DNA of 36,198 bases. Origin: Hyphomicrobiales bacterium (GTDB lineage: Bacteria; Pseudomonadota; Alphaproteobacteria; Rhizobiales; Beijerinckiaceae). This document shows, piece by piece, positions 21,701-31,218 of this stretch. The stretch is taken from the NCBI GenBank assembly GCA_003164915.1, contig PLRT01000146.1, positions 1-36,198 of the forward strand. Reading direction: 5' to 3'. The notes beneath the pieces are model-generated. The model was not told where the DNA came from. It searched no databases and worked only from the letters and a program-made list of their open reading frames with translations. Position 1 is the stretch's first letter. Each line of letters begins with the position of its first letter. Made by a program: the position numbers and the translations under genes.

Positions 21701-21916
21701 TCAAACCGCTTGAGCGCGCGGGTTCGTGCCTAACGCCGAGTTCCTGAGCGGGCCGCAAATTCACCGTTTCACCGGTTGCGGCGACGCAGGTGACGCCAAA
21801 CCGGCCGTCCGCATCACGCCGGCGTAGCGATGGTTGTCCTCCGCCGTCTCGTCGTCGCCTTCGCCGCGGCCAAGGCGTTAGCCATGGCCGCCGAGACGCC
21901 TCGGGTAAAGCGCGCC

Positions 21917-23233
21917 CTACTCCGCGGCGATCTTCGCCACGCCCGCCGCCTTCAACGCATGATCGAGGTCGCCGAGAATGTCGTCGATGTGCTCGATGCC
22001 AATCGACAGGCGCACGTAACCTTCGGTCACGCCGGTGGCGAGCTGGTCCGCGGGCGAAAGCTGCGAGTGTGTGGTCGACGCCGGATGAATGGCGAGCGAG
22101 CGCGCATCGCCAATGTTGGCGACGTGGTAGAACAGTTGCAGCGCGTCGATGAACCGCCGCCCTGCCGCATGCCCGCCGGCGAGTTCGAAACCGACGAGGC
22201 CGCCGAAGCCGCCCTTGAGATATTTCTGCGCCCTCTCAATCGCCTTGCCGCTCTGCAGCGAGGGATAGATCACCTTGACGACCTCCGGCCGCTTGGCGAG
22301 CCATTGCGCGACCGCCTCGGCGTTCTTGCTGTGGCGCTCGATGCGCAAAGCCAGCGTCTCGATCCCCTGCAGGGTGAGGAAGGCGTTGAACGGCGACAAC
22401 GCCGAGCCGATATCGCGCAGCAGCGTCACGCGCGCCTTGAGAACATAGGCGATCGGCCCGAGCGGCTTGACGGCCTCGCTCCACACCGCGCCGTGATAGG
22501 ACGCATCGGGCGTGTTGAGCGCCGGCTGACGCTCGGGGAAATCGCCCCAGGGGAAATTGCCGCTGTCGACGATCAGGCCGCCGATCGAGGTGCCGTGACC
22601 GCCGAGATACTTGGTCGACGAATAGACCACGACCGCCGCGCCGTGGTCGAACGGACGGGCGAGCAGCGGCGCGGCGGTGTTGTCGACGATCAGCGGGATG
22701 CCGAGCGGCCGGCCAATCGCCGCCACTTCGGCGATCGGGAATACGGTCAGTTTCGGGTTCGGCAGCGTCTCGGCGTAATAGGCGCGCGTCTTGGCGTCGG
22801 TCGCGCGGCGGAAGTTCTCCGGATCGGCCGGATCGACGAAACGGACTTCGATTCCCTGGTCCTTCAGCGTATTGGCGAACAGGTTCCAGGTCCCGCCATA
22901 GAGGTCGGTCGAAGAGACGACATTGTCGCCGACGCGGGCGACGTTCTGCAGCGACAACGCGCTCGCCGCCTGGCCGCTCGACACCGCCAGCGCGGCGACG
23001 CCGCCCTCGAGCGCCGCGACGCGCTTCTCGAGCACGTCGTTGGTCGGGTTCATGATGCGCGTGTAGATGTTGCCGAGTTCCTTGAGCGCGAACAGGTTCG
23101 CCGCGTGATCGGCGTTCTGGAACTGGTACGAGGTCGTCTGGTAGATCGGCACGGCGACCGCGCCGGTGGTCGGATCGGCGCGCCATCCGGCGTGCAGGGC
23201 GAGGGTTTCCGGCTTCTGCGGCGCTTGCGACAT
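21917..23233 (-). CDS. metY: O-acetylhomoserine aminocarboxypropyltransferase / O-acetylhomoserine sulfhydrylase
   Basis: 438 aa; ETLALHAGWRADPTTGAVAVPIYQTTSYQF, PLP-lysine context VVYSSTKYLGGHGTSIGGLIVD, VRLSIGIEHIDDILGDLDHAL. Confidence 0.93.
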   Translation of the reverse strand: MSQAPQKPETLALHAGWRADPTTGAVAVPIYQTTSYQFQNADHAANLFALKELGNIYTRIMNPTNDVLEKRVAALEGGVAALAVSSGQAASALSLQNVARVGDNVVSSTDLYGGTWNLFANTLKDQGIEVRFVDPADPENFRRATDAKTRAYYAETLPNPKLTVFPIAEVAAIGRPLGIPLIVDNTAAPLLARPFDHGAAVVVYSSTKYLGGHGTSIGGLIVDSGNFPWGDFPERQPALNTPDASYHGAVWSEAVKPLGPIAYVLKARVTLLRDIGSALSPFNAFLTLQGIETLALRIERHSKNAEAVAQWLAKRPEVVKVIYPSLQSGKAIERAQKYLKGGFGGLVGFELAGGHAAGRRFIDALQLFYHVANIGDARSLAIHPASTTHSQLSPADQLATGVTEGYVRLSIGIEHIDDILGDLDHALKAAGVAKIAAE

Positions 23234-23340
23234 GATCGGCTCCGACGTTTTGACGCGACCCGGCCCAGCCGCCGTCGCGGGATTGGCGAGGCGTAGGCCT
23301 CTATAACACGCCGACTAGGCGTTAATAATGGATTCCTCCC

Positions 23341-23372
23341 CTATAGTTCTGTCAATCTATAGCGGTTGTCAA
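23341..23372 (-). promoter_or_regulatory. Candidate promoter/operator region of metY: CTATAG-N10-CTATAG dyad plus two TTGACA hexamers on the minus strand
   Basis: CTATAG at 23341-23346 and 23357-23362; TGTCAA (TTGACA on minus) at 23350-23355 and 23367-23372; AT-rich island in GC-rich DNA. Confidence 0.4.
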
Positions 23373-23390
23373 CTAAAAACCGCCGCGCCT

Positions 23391-23624
23391 CTACAGCTCC
23401 GCGTAGCCGGCCGGCGTCAGCCGCAGCCGATCGAGGGCAAGCTGGACCCAACCGCGCGCGACCGCCTCAGCGACCGCCGCCTGATAGTCGGCGGCGCGGC
23501 CGAAATTGCGTTCGAGAAAATCGTGGCCGGCGCGGCCTGCGGGAAGGCTTTCGCCCGAGCGCATTCCGGCGTCGGCGAACAGCGCCAGCAGCGCGCGCGC
23601 GTAATCCTCGTCGGCGGGCAGCAC
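23391..23624 (-). CDS. Small hypothetical protein, possible winged-helix-like C-terminus
   Basis: 77 aa ORF; same strand and 74 bp downstream of the histidine kinase; C-terminus ARGWVQLALDRLRLTPAGYAEL looks wHTH-like. Confidence 0.5.
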   Translation of the reverse strand: MLPADEDYARALLALFADAGMRSGESLPAGRAGHDFLERNFGRAADYQAAVAEAVARGWVQLALDRLRLTPAGYAEL

Positions 23625-23698
23625 GGTCGTCGCTTTCTCTCCCCGAGGGCGAATTGGCCCCGCCGATTGCGCCGGTTGTGAGGCCGTGACGGTTCGCG

Positions 23699-25075
23699 TC
23701 AGGCCGCGCTCGGCGGGCCCGCCGGCTTCGGCAGCTCGACGACCATTCTGAGGCCCGGCGCGTTGTCCTCTGCGGCATAGGCCATGCCATGCAACTCGGC
23801 GATCGCCGCCACCAAGCTGAGGCCGAGCCCGTCGCCGGGCGTCGAACGCGCGGCGTCAAGGCGATAGAAGCGCTCGAAGATGCGCCGGCGTTCGGCTTCC
23901 GGCGCGCCAGGCCCGTCATCGGCCACCGCCAGCCGTCCGCCCCCGCCGTGCCGCGCGCTGGCGACGACGATATGCGTGCCCGCGGGCGTGTGGCGCAGCG
24001 CATTGTCGACCAGGTTGGCGACCATCTGCGTCAGCAACTCGCGGTCGCCCGCCAGCGGCAGCGCTTCGTCGAGCGCCGCCGTCAGCGTCTTGCCCTCCTC
24101 CTCCGCGGCGGGCTGGAACGCTTCGACCACCTCGCGCGCCGTTGCGGCGAGGTCGACCGGCCGGAACCCAGCGCGCCGCGCGCCCGACTCGATCTGGCCG
24201 ATGCGCAGGATGGCGTTGAAGGTCGCGAGAACGGCGTGGATGTCAGCGATCGCCGCCTCGAGCGCGGCGGCGGTATCGGGGCGCGCCGACTCGCGCGCGA
24301 GCTGCGTTTCGAGCCGTTGCGCCATGCGCGTCAGCGGCCGGCGCAGATCGTGCGCGACCGCCGCGCCGACCGCCTTGTGCGCCTCGAGCAGCGACTCGAT
24401 GCGGTCGAACATCAGATTGAAGGTGCGCGCCAGATGGTCGAGTTCGTCGTCGCCGCCCGTCTCGGGAATGCGTCGCCGCCAATCGCCGGCGACAATCGCC
24501 TGCGCCGCGCTGCGCATCGCTTCGATGCGCTTCAGGGCCTGGGAGCTCAGCAGCACGCCGCCGATCGCGCCGAGCGCCAGCGTCGCGGCCAGCGCCCATG
24601 CGAAAGCGGACAGCAGCGCACGCATCGGGCCGGGCGCGCTGCGCCACTCGTCGGCGACCACCAGCGCGCCGCCGTCGTCGAGCCTCGCGACCCGCGCGCG
24701 CACGTCGACCGCGCTCTCGCCCGGTTCGTCGTTCTCCGGCTCGCGCAGAGTGACCCAGCCGACCGCGCCGGGCGGCGGAACGAGTTCGCCGGCCGTCAGC
24801 TTGCCTGAGGCGTCGACCAGGCCATAGGCGAATGAATTGACCACCCCGGCGCGTCCGGCGATCGTCGCCTTCAGCCCGGACTCGCCGTGCGCCGAGTATT
24901 CCTTCAGCAGCGCGGCGCTTTCACCCTCGACGTCCTGGTCGATTTCCGCGCTGATCTGGCTGTGGACGACGAGGTAGACGACCGCGCCGAGAAAGAGCAC
25001 CGACAGCGTGAACAGGCCGAGATAGATCGCCGCGAGGCGAAAACTCGAAGTGCGGAAGAGCCTAGTTCGAAGCAC
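23699..25075 (-). CDS. Two-component sensor histidine kinase
   Basis: 458 aa; two TM segments flanking a periplasmic region, HAMP-like region, H-box VAHDLRRPLTR, N-box NLVDNALRHTP, G-boxes VADDGPGAP and GDGLGLSLV. Confidence 0.94.
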   Translation of the reverse strand: MLRTRLFRTSSFRLAAIYLGLFTLSVLFLGAVVYLVVHSQISAEIDQDVEGESAALLKEYSAHGESGLKATIAGRAGVVNSFAYGLVDASGKLTAGELVPPPGAVGWVTLREPENDEPGESAVDVRARVARLDDGGALVVADEWRSAPGPMRALLSAFAWALAATLALGAIGGVLLSSQALKRIEAMRSAAQAIVAGDWRRRIPETGGDDELDHLARTFNLMFDRIESLLEAHKAVGAAVAHDLRRPLTRMAQRLETQLARESARPDTAAALEAAIADIHAVLATFNAILRIGQIESGARRAGFRPVDLAATAREVVEAFQPAAEEEGKTLTAALDEALPLAGDRELLTQMVANLVDNALRHTPAGTHIVVASARHGGGGRLAVADDGPGAPEAERRRIFERFYRLDAARSTPGDGLGLSLVAAIAELHGMAYAAEDNAPGLRMVVELPKPAGPPSAA

Positions 25076-25754
25076 GCAGCATGTACCCGGCGCCGCGCAG
25101 AGTGAGGATGAGGGGCGTCGCCTGACCGCGATCCACCTTCGCCCGCAAACGGCTGATGTGCGTCTCGACGATATTCGTTTGCGGATCGAAATGGAACGCC
25201 CACACCTTTTCGAGCAGCATGCTGCGCGTCACCACCCGCCCTTCGCTGCGCATCAGGAATTCCAGAAGCTGGAACTCGCGCGGCTGCAGGTCGATCTCGT
25301 GGCCGCCGCGCTTCACCGTGCGACGGATGAGGTCCATCTCGAGGTCGCCGACGGCGAGCACGGTCGGCTCGGCGCCGAGCGTCGGTCGTCGCGCCAGCGC
25401 GGCGAGCCGCGCCATCAGTTCGGAGAAGGCGAACGGCTTGACGAGATAGTCGTCGCCGCCAGCCTCGAGACCTTCGACCCGATCGTCAATGCCGGAAAGC
25501 GAGGTAAGAAACAGCGTCGGAATCGCCGACCCGGCGGCGCGCATCGCCTTGACCAGCGACAGCCCGTCGAGCTCCGGCAGCATGCGGTCGACGATGACGA
25601 CATCGTAGCGCTGCGGGCCGGTCGCCATCACCAGCCCGTCGCGGCCATTGCGCGCGACGTCGGCTTCGTGGCCGCGCTCAGCGATGCCGTGGGCGAGAAA
25701 AGCCGCGCCTTCGGCGTCGTCTTCGACGATCAGGACTTTCATTCCGCCGGCCAC
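25062..25754 (-). CDS. OmpR/PhoB-family response regulator
   Basis: 230 aa; VLIVEDDAEG, VVIVDRMLPELDGLSLV, YLVKPFAF receiver motifs; wHTH output domain with ETHISRLRAKVDRG; 14-bp overlap with the kinase gene. Confidence 0.95.
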   Translation of the reverse strand: MAGGMKVLIVEDDAEGAAFLAHGIAERGHEADVARNGRDGLVMATGPQRYDVVIVDRMLPELDGLSLVKAMRAAGSAIPTLFLTSLSGIDDRVEGLEAGGDDYLVKPFAFSELMARLAALARRPTLGAEPTVLAVGDLEMDLIRRTVKRGGHEIDLQPREFQLLEFLMRSEGRVVTRSMLLEKVWAFHFDPQTNIVETHISRLRAKVDRGQATPLILTLRGAGYMLRASN

Positions 25755-26338
25755 GCTCCGCTTCGGCGTCGCCGCCGGACCCAGAACATGCGGGAGAAGA
25801 CCCGATCGCCCAGCGCCTCATGCGCAACGGCAGCTAAGGCGTGCGCGATCAAATAGACCCACATGACTTTCCCGGCCAACGCATGCGCCTTGAGCGCCAT
25901 ACGCCCGTAGGGCGTACCGGTAAAGAGGGCGAACCATGCGGCGCCGCTCATCGCCAGGAAGGTCGCAAGCAGCAGACCGAGGCCATGCACGGCGCTCGCC
26001 AGCGCGTCGAGATGCAGCGGCGGCGCCTCGCCGCGCGCGAGCGATCGAGCGATGGCGCGGACTTCGCCAAACACCTGGCCGAGCGCCTCGCGCGAGAACC
26101 ACGGGAAAAGCCGCTGCAGGGGCGTCTCGCGCTGGTCGCGCATCAGCGTCCACAGCCAGAACAGCGACAAAACGCCGAGACCGACGAGGCCGACCTGCTG
26201 ATGCAGGGCGAACGGCCAATCGGGCGTTTCGCCGGGCAGAGGGCGCTCCATGATCTGGCTGGTCAGCAATTGTTCGACGACCGTCAGCAGAACCGCGAGA
26301 TGCAGCGCGCGCGTGAGGTGGGATCGGGCGATGGTCAT
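25739..26338 (-). CDS. Cytochrome b561-like (cytochrome b/b6 domain) membrane protein
   Basis: 199 aa; multiple TM segments with histidines (TRALHLAVLL, ALHQQVGLVGLG, ALKAHALAGKVMWVYLIAHALAAVAHEAL). Confidence 0.82.
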   Translation of the reverse strand: MTIARSHLTRALHLAVLLTVVEQLLTSQIMERPLPGETPDWPFALHQQVGLVGLGVLSLFWLWTLMRDQRETPLQRLFPWFSREALGQVFGEVRAIARSLARGEAPPLHLDALASAVHGLGLLLATFLAMSGAAWFALFTGTPYGRMALKAHALAGKVMWVYLIAHALAAVAHEALGDRVFSRMFWVRRRRRSGAWPAE

Positions 26339-26390
26339 GGGTCCTCGGGGCTCTCTTCAAGGGAGATCGGGCGGTCGCGCTTTCGCGCCG

Positions 26391-26771
26391 TCAGTTACGC
26401 AGCGCGTCGTGGCAGGAGCGGCAATCGCCGGCGACCCGCTGGAAGCGCGCGCTGGCGCCGCCCGGCGCCGCGGCCGTCTGCAGCGTCGCGGCGGCGTCGG
26501 CCTCGAACCGTGAGAAGCGGTTCTTGGCGTCGAGCGCCTGGGCGCCTGAACCGGAAATCCCCGCTTCGACGTCGCGCGCGTCTCCGATCATCCCGGTCAG
26601 GATCCGCCGCAGCGCGGGCTCGTCGTAGGGGACGGCGCCGGTCAGCATCCGCTCGGCCTGGCCAGCCTGGGCCTTCCAGTCGCGCATGATCGGCCTCAGC
26701 CGCGGCGCGGCGACGGCGCTCGCGGCCGCGGCAAAGACGGCGGCGGCGAAAAGAATGGCGGAAGGCTTCAA
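26391..26771 (-). CDS. c-type cytochrome of the cytochrome c'/c556 type
   Basis: 126 aa; signal peptide; four-helix-like composition with a C-terminal haem motif CRSCHDALRN. Confidence 0.85.
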   Translation of the reverse strand: MKPSAILFAAAVFAAAASAVAAPRLRPIMRDWKAQAGQAERMLTGAVPYDEPALRRILTGMIGDARDVEAGISGSGAQALDAKNRFSRFEADAAATLQTAAAPGGASARFQRVAGDCRSCHDALRN

Positions 26772-26947
26772 TGCGCGCTCCTCAGGCGGCGGACCCCCCG
26801 AGATTTGCCCTCAGCCTTTGGCGGGAAAGCGGCGCCGCCTATACGCTTTCCCAATCTCACGAGCCCCAACCCCGGAGCGGCGACACCCGCCGTTGACCGC
26901 GATCCGGGCCGGGCCTAGAGACGGCGCGAGGCCGGATCGAGCGAGCC

Positions 26948-27574
26948 ATGACTGTCGTCGTCGCCTTCGGCGATTCCAACACCTGGGGTTACGAGCCCGG
27001 CGTAGGCGTGCGGTTTCCGCCCGACGTCCGCTGGACCGGCGTGATGCAGCGCGAGCTCGGCCCCGCCTGGCGGGTGATCGAGGAAGGTCTCAACGGGCGC
27101 ACCACCGTGTTCGACGATCCGATCGAGCCCGACCGGCGCGGCGCCGACTACCTGCCGCCGTGCCTGCGCAGCCACGCGCCGATCGATCTCCTGATCATTG
27201 CGCTCGGCTGCAACGATCTTAAGCTGCGCTTCTCCGCTTCGCCGGGCGACATCGCCAACGGCGCCGAGCGGCTGATCCAGATCGCCCGCGCCGAGCCGGT
27301 CGGCCCGAACGGCGCGCCGCCCGCGATCATCCTCGTCTCGCCGCCGCCGCTTGGGCGGCTAAGCGAGTTCGCCGAGATGTTCACGGGCGGAACGGAGAAG
27401 TCGAAACAACTCGCCGAGCGCTATCGCGTCGTCGCCGAGCGCAACAATGTCGGCTTCGTCGACGCCGGCGCATTCGTCGTCTGCTCCGATCGCGACGGCG
27501 TCCACCACGAGTCCGACCAGCACGCGATCCTCGGCCGCGCCATGGCGGCGGCGGCGCGCATGGTCCTTGCCTGA
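26948..27574 (+). CDS. SGNH/GDSL-family hydrolase (arylesterase-like)
   Basis: 208 aa; VVAFGDSNTWGYEPG (block I), LGCNDLK (block III), C-terminal DGVHHESDQHAIL. Confidence 0.9.
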   Translation: MTVVVAFGDSNTWGYEPGVGVRFPPDVRWTGVMQRELGPAWRVIEEGLNGRTTVFDDPIEPDRRGADYLPPCLRSHAPIDLLIIALGCNDLKLRFSASPGDIANGAERLIQIARAEPVGPNGAPPAIILVSPPPLGRLSEFAEMFTGGTEKSKQLAERYRVVAERNNVGFVDAGAFVVCSDRDGVHHESDQHAILGRAMAAAARMVLA

Positions 27575-27610
27575 GCGCGGCCGGCGCTCCGCTGCAGCGA
27601 CGCCACACCG

Positions 27611-29077
27611 ATGTCGAGCCCTGCCCAACTCAACATTGCGCCGCGCCGCTGGCTCATGCGCGAGATTTCCGCCACGCTCGCGCTGAGCGGGCCGATCGTG
27701 CTCGCCAATATCGCCGTCAACCTGATGACGACGACCGACGTGATGATGCTCGGCTGGCTGTCGCCGCGCGCGCTCGCCGCGGGCGCGCTCGGCCAATCGA
27801 TATACACGACGCTTTTGCTGTTCTGCATCGGCGTCGTCGGCGCGCTCGCGCCGCTCGCCGCCAGCCTGGTCGGCGCCGACCGCAAGGATACGGCGGGCCT
27901 GCGCGCCGCTCTTCATCAGACGCTCGGCAGCGCGTTGCTGCTCGCCGGACCCGCCTGGGTCCTGTTGTGGGCCACCGAACCGATCCTGCGCGCGATCGGC
28001 GAACCGGCCGACCTCGCGGCCGATGCGGCCCGCTATATGCATGCGCTGCAATGGGCGCTCGCTCCCGCTCTGCTCTATTTCTCCACGCGCTGCGCTTTCG
28101 CCGCGCTCGACCGGGTCGCGCCGACTCTGATCGCCGGGCTGATCGCCGTCGTCTTTAACGCCGGCGCGAATTACCTCCTCGTCTTCGGCAAGCTCGGCCT
28201 GCCGGCGCTGGGCGTCGTCGGTTCGGGCCTGGCGACGAGCCTGTCGCAGACCGTGATGATGCTGATTCTCGTCGGCTGGTCGTTCGTCGATCCGCATCTG
28301 CGACGCTACCGGCTGTTCGCCGCGCGGCCGCATTTTGATCGCGCCGCCTTTGTATCGCTTTGGCGGCTCGGCCTGCCGATCGGCGCGACGATTGCGGCGG
28401 AGGTCGGTATTTTCAGCGGCGCGGGCCTGGCGATGGGGCTGATCGGTCCGCACGCGCTCGAAGCGCACGCGATCGCGCTGCAGATCGCTTCGGTCGCCTT
28501 CATGGTCCCGCTCGGCCTCGGCCAGGCGGCGAGCGTGCGCGTCGGCCACGCCTACGGCGCGCGCGACGAACGCGCCGTGTCGCGCGCCGGCTGGACCGCG
28601 CTCGCCGTCACGATGGGCTATGTCGCGCTGTCGGCGACGGCGATGCTCGCCTTTCCGCGCCTGCTGATCGCCCCGTTTCTCGCCCACGACACGGCCGACC
28701 TCGACAAAATCGTCGCCCAGACGCTGTCGTTTCTGCAGATCGCGGCCCTGTTCCAGCTTTTCGACGGCGCGCAGGCGGCGCTCGCCAACATGCTGCGCGG
28801 CGTCCACGATTCGCGGTGGCCGGCGGCGATGGCGGTCGTCGGTTATTGGGCGATCGGCGCGCCGATCGGGATCGGCCTCGCCTTCTTCACCCCGCTCGCC
28901 GGCCGCGGTCTGTGGATCGGCCTCGCCTGCGGGCTCGCCGCGGTTTCGCTGCAATTGCTGTGGCGCTGGATCGGCCGGGAGCGGCGGGGGTTTTTTCCGC
29001 CGCCGTCGCCTCGCCTCGAGGTTGACGTCGAGTCGGGGCCGGCGGAAACTGTCGCGTCCGCACCATCGGGAGGCTGA
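27611..29077 (+). CDS. MATE family efflux transporter
   Basis: 488 aa; about 12 hydrophobic segments; EISATLALSGPIVLANIAVNLMTTTDVMMLGWLSP, AASVRVGHAYGA. Confidence 0.93.
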   Translation: MSSPAQLNIAPRRWLMREISATLALSGPIVLANIAVNLMTTTDVMMLGWLSPRALAAGALGQSIYTTLLLFCIGVVGALAPLAASLVGADRKDTAGLRAALHQTLGSALLLAGPAWVLLWATEPILRAIGEPADLAADAARYMHALQWALAPALLYFSTRCAFAALDRVAPTLIAGLIAVVFNAGANYLLVFGKLGLPALGVVGSGLATSLSQTVMMLILVGWSFVDPHLRRYRLFAARPHFDRAAFVSLWRLGLPIGATIAAEVGIFSGAGLAMGLIGPHALEAHAIALQIASVAFMVPLGLGQAASVRVGHAYGARDERAVSRAGWTALAVTMGYVALSATAMLAFPRLLIAPFLAHDTADLDKIVAQTLSFLQIAALFQLFDGAQAALANMLRGVHDSRWPAAMAVVGYWAIGAPIGIGLAFFTPLAGRGLWIGLACGLAAVSLQLLWRWIGRERRGFFPPPSPRLEVDVESGPAETVASAPSGG

Positions 29078-29081
29078 CGCC

Positions 29082-30065
29082 ATGCCCGCACGCGCGACGC
29101 GGCTCGTCATCGACGTCGACACCGGCATCGACGACGCTTTCGCGCTCCTTTACGCCTGCGCCAGTCCGCGCGCGCGACTGGTCGGCGTCTCGACCGTCGT
29201 CGGCAACGTCGATCTCGCCAGCGCGACGCGCAACACCAGCGCCGTGCTGGCGCTCGCCCGGCGCGCCGAGGTGCCGGTTTGGCCGGGCTGCGCGGCGCCG
29301 ATGCTGCGGGCGCAAAATGACGCAAGGCTGTTCCACGGGCCGAGCGGCCTGGGTTACGCCGAACTGCCCGAGCCCGCGGCGAAACCGGCGCCAATGCATG
29401 CGATTGACGCGATCCTCGCCGCGGCGAGCGTCGAGCCCGGCGCGCTGACGCTGGTCGCCACCGGGCCGCTGACCAACATCGCAGCGGCGCTGCTGCGCGA
29501 ACCGGCCCTGCCGCGCCTGCTGGGGCGACTGGTGCTGATGGGCGGCGCCTATCGCGAGGGCGGCAACGTCACGCCGGCGGCGGAGTTCAACATCTGGCAC
29601 GACCCGGAAGCGGCGCGCATCGTGTTCCGCGCCTTCGCCGCCGACGGAGCGGCGCCGCTCGTCGCCGTCGGACTCGACGTGACGCGACAGGCGCAACTGC
29701 GCCCCGCCGACCTCGACCACCTCGAGCGCCGTTGCTCCGGCCTGCCGCACGGCCCCGCGCTTCTGCGCTTCCTCCACGATTCATCGCGTCACTATTTCGA
29801 TACGATGGAGAAACACACCGGCGCGCGCGTCTTCACTCTGCACGACCCGCTCGCGGTCGCAGCCGCGATCGACCCGTCGCTGATCGTCACCCAGAGGGCG
29901 ACGGTCGAAGTCGAGACGACGGGAACGCTGACGAGCGGCATGACCGTCGCCGACTGGCGCGGCGTCTGGGGTCGTCCGCCCAACGTCGACGTCGCCATCG
30001 AGGTCGAAGCGCCGCGCTTCCTCGCCGACTTCCTCGACGCGATGGAGCGGCTGGCGCGCGGGTGA
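29082..30065 (+). CDS. Nucleoside hydrolase (inosine-uridine preferring family)
   Basis: 328 aa from ATG 29082; LVIDVDTGIDDAFALLYA, VATGPLTNIAAAL, LMGGAYREGGNVTPAAEFNIWHDPEAARIVF. Confidence 0.94.
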   Translation: MPARATRLVIDVDTGIDDAFALLYACASPRARLVGVSTVVGNVDLASATRNTSAVLALARRAEVPVWPGCAAPMLRAQNDARLFHGPSGLGYAELPEPAAKPAPMHAIDAILAAASVEPGALTLVATGPLTNIAAALLREPALPRLLGRLVLMGGAYREGGNVTPAAEFNIWHDPEAARIVFRAFAADGAAPLVAVGLDVTRQAQLRPADLDHLERRCSGLPHGPALLRFLHDSSRHYFDTMEKHTGARVFTLHDPLAVAAAIDPSLIVTQRATVEVETTGTLTSGMTVADWRGVWGRPPNVDVAIEVEAPRFLADFLDAMERLARG

Positions 30066-30097
30066 ACCAGCGGCCGCCCTCGGCCGACGGCGCCTCC

Positions 30098-30637
30098 TTA
30101 CGCTTTCGACTGCGCCGCGGCGCGGGCGACCCCTTCCCTGACCAGGCGGCGCGCTTCTTCGGCGTCGCCCCAGCGGACAATCTTGACCCATTTGCCCGGC
30201 TCGAGATCCTTGTAGTGGGCGAAGAAGTGCTCGATCTGCTTGAGGGTGATGTCGGGCAGGTCGGTGAAATTCTGCACCTTTGCGTAGCGCTGGGTGAGCT
30301 TGGCCGACGGCACAGCGAGCAGCTTTTCGTCGCCGCCGGCTTCGTCCTCCATCAGCAGCACGCCGACGATGCGGCAGCTCATGAACGCGCCCGGCACGAT
30401 CGCGCGGGTGTTGGCGACGATGACGTCGCACGGGTCACCGTCGTCCGACAGCGTGTGCGGGATGAAGCCGTAATTGCCGGGGTAGCGCATCGACGTATAG
30501 AGGAACCTGTCGACCTTCAGCGCGCCGCTCGCCTTGTCCATCTCGTACTTGATCGGCTCGCCGCCGATCGGCACTTCGATGACGACGTTGACTTCCGCCG
30601 GCGCGTTCTCGCCGATCGACACCGCTTGCAGGTTCAC
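30098..30637 (-). CDS. ppa: Inorganic diphosphatase, family I
   Basis: 179 aa; [41 protein letters not shown]. Confidence 0.96.
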   Translation of the reverse strand: MNLQAVSIGENAPAEVNVVIEVPIGGEPIKYEMDKASGALKVDRFLYTSMRYPGNYGFIPHTLSDDGDPCDVIVANTRAIVPGAFMSCRIVGVLLMEDEAGGDEKLLAVPSAKLTQRYAKVQNFTDLPDITLKQIEHFFAHYKDLEPGKWVKIVRWGDAEEARRLVREGVARAAAQSKA

Positions 30638-30711
30638 GGGGAAGTTGCTCCGAGATCGAGAGGAGAAAGCGCGGCCCAGTCTTCAGGCGCGGCGCGGCCG
30701 CAACCTGCGGT

Positions 30712-31218
30712 TCAATCGAACCCGAACGCGACGCGTTCGCGCGTGTCGGCGCCGAACTGTTCCGGCGCCCGGCGCACGATACGCCCGCCGAGGCGCCGAT
30801 AGAAGCCGACCGCACGGTCGTTTCCGGCCAGCGCCCACACGACGAAGGTCGGATAGCCGTGCGCGGCGAGATCGCGCTGCGCGGCCTCGAACATGCGTCG
30901 GCCGAGGCCGCCGCCTTGATATTCCGGAGCGAGATAGAGCTCAAAAATCTCGCCGCTGTAGGCCAGCGACGGCATGCGGTTGCGGCCGTAGCTGGCGTAG
31001 CCGGCGACCATATCGGCGAAGTCGAGTACGATGAGGCGCGTCCCGCCGGAGATGGCGCGCCGCCACCACGCAGGGCCGCGGCGGGTGATCATCCGCTCGA
31101 GCTCGCGCCCGGGGATGACCCCGCGATAAGCCTCGCGCCAGGCCTCGTCGTGGACGCGCGCGATGCCCGCCTCGTCGCCGAACCGCGCGCCACGAATGGA
31201 TATGACCGTCTCGACCAT
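30712..31218 (-). CDS. GNAT family N-acetyltransferase
   Basis: 169 aa from ATG 31218; IRGARFGDEAGIARVHDEAWREAYRGVIP, LYLAPEYQGGGLGRRMFEAAQRDL, NDRAVGFYRRLGGRIV. Confidence 0.92.
   Translation of the reverse strand: MVETVISIRGARFGDEAGIARVHDEAWREAYRGVIPGRELERMITRRGPAWWRRAISGGTRLIVLDFADMVAGYASYGRNRMPSLAYSGEIFELYLAPEYQGGGLGRRMFEAAQRDLAAHGYPTFVVWALAGNDRAVGFYRRLGGRIVRRAPEQFGADTRERVAFGFD

Noticed and set aside
27359-29128. 589-aa minus-strand ORF opposite the MATE transporter
   Set aside because: Shadow ORF; the plus-strand frame encodes a full-length multi-TM transporter.
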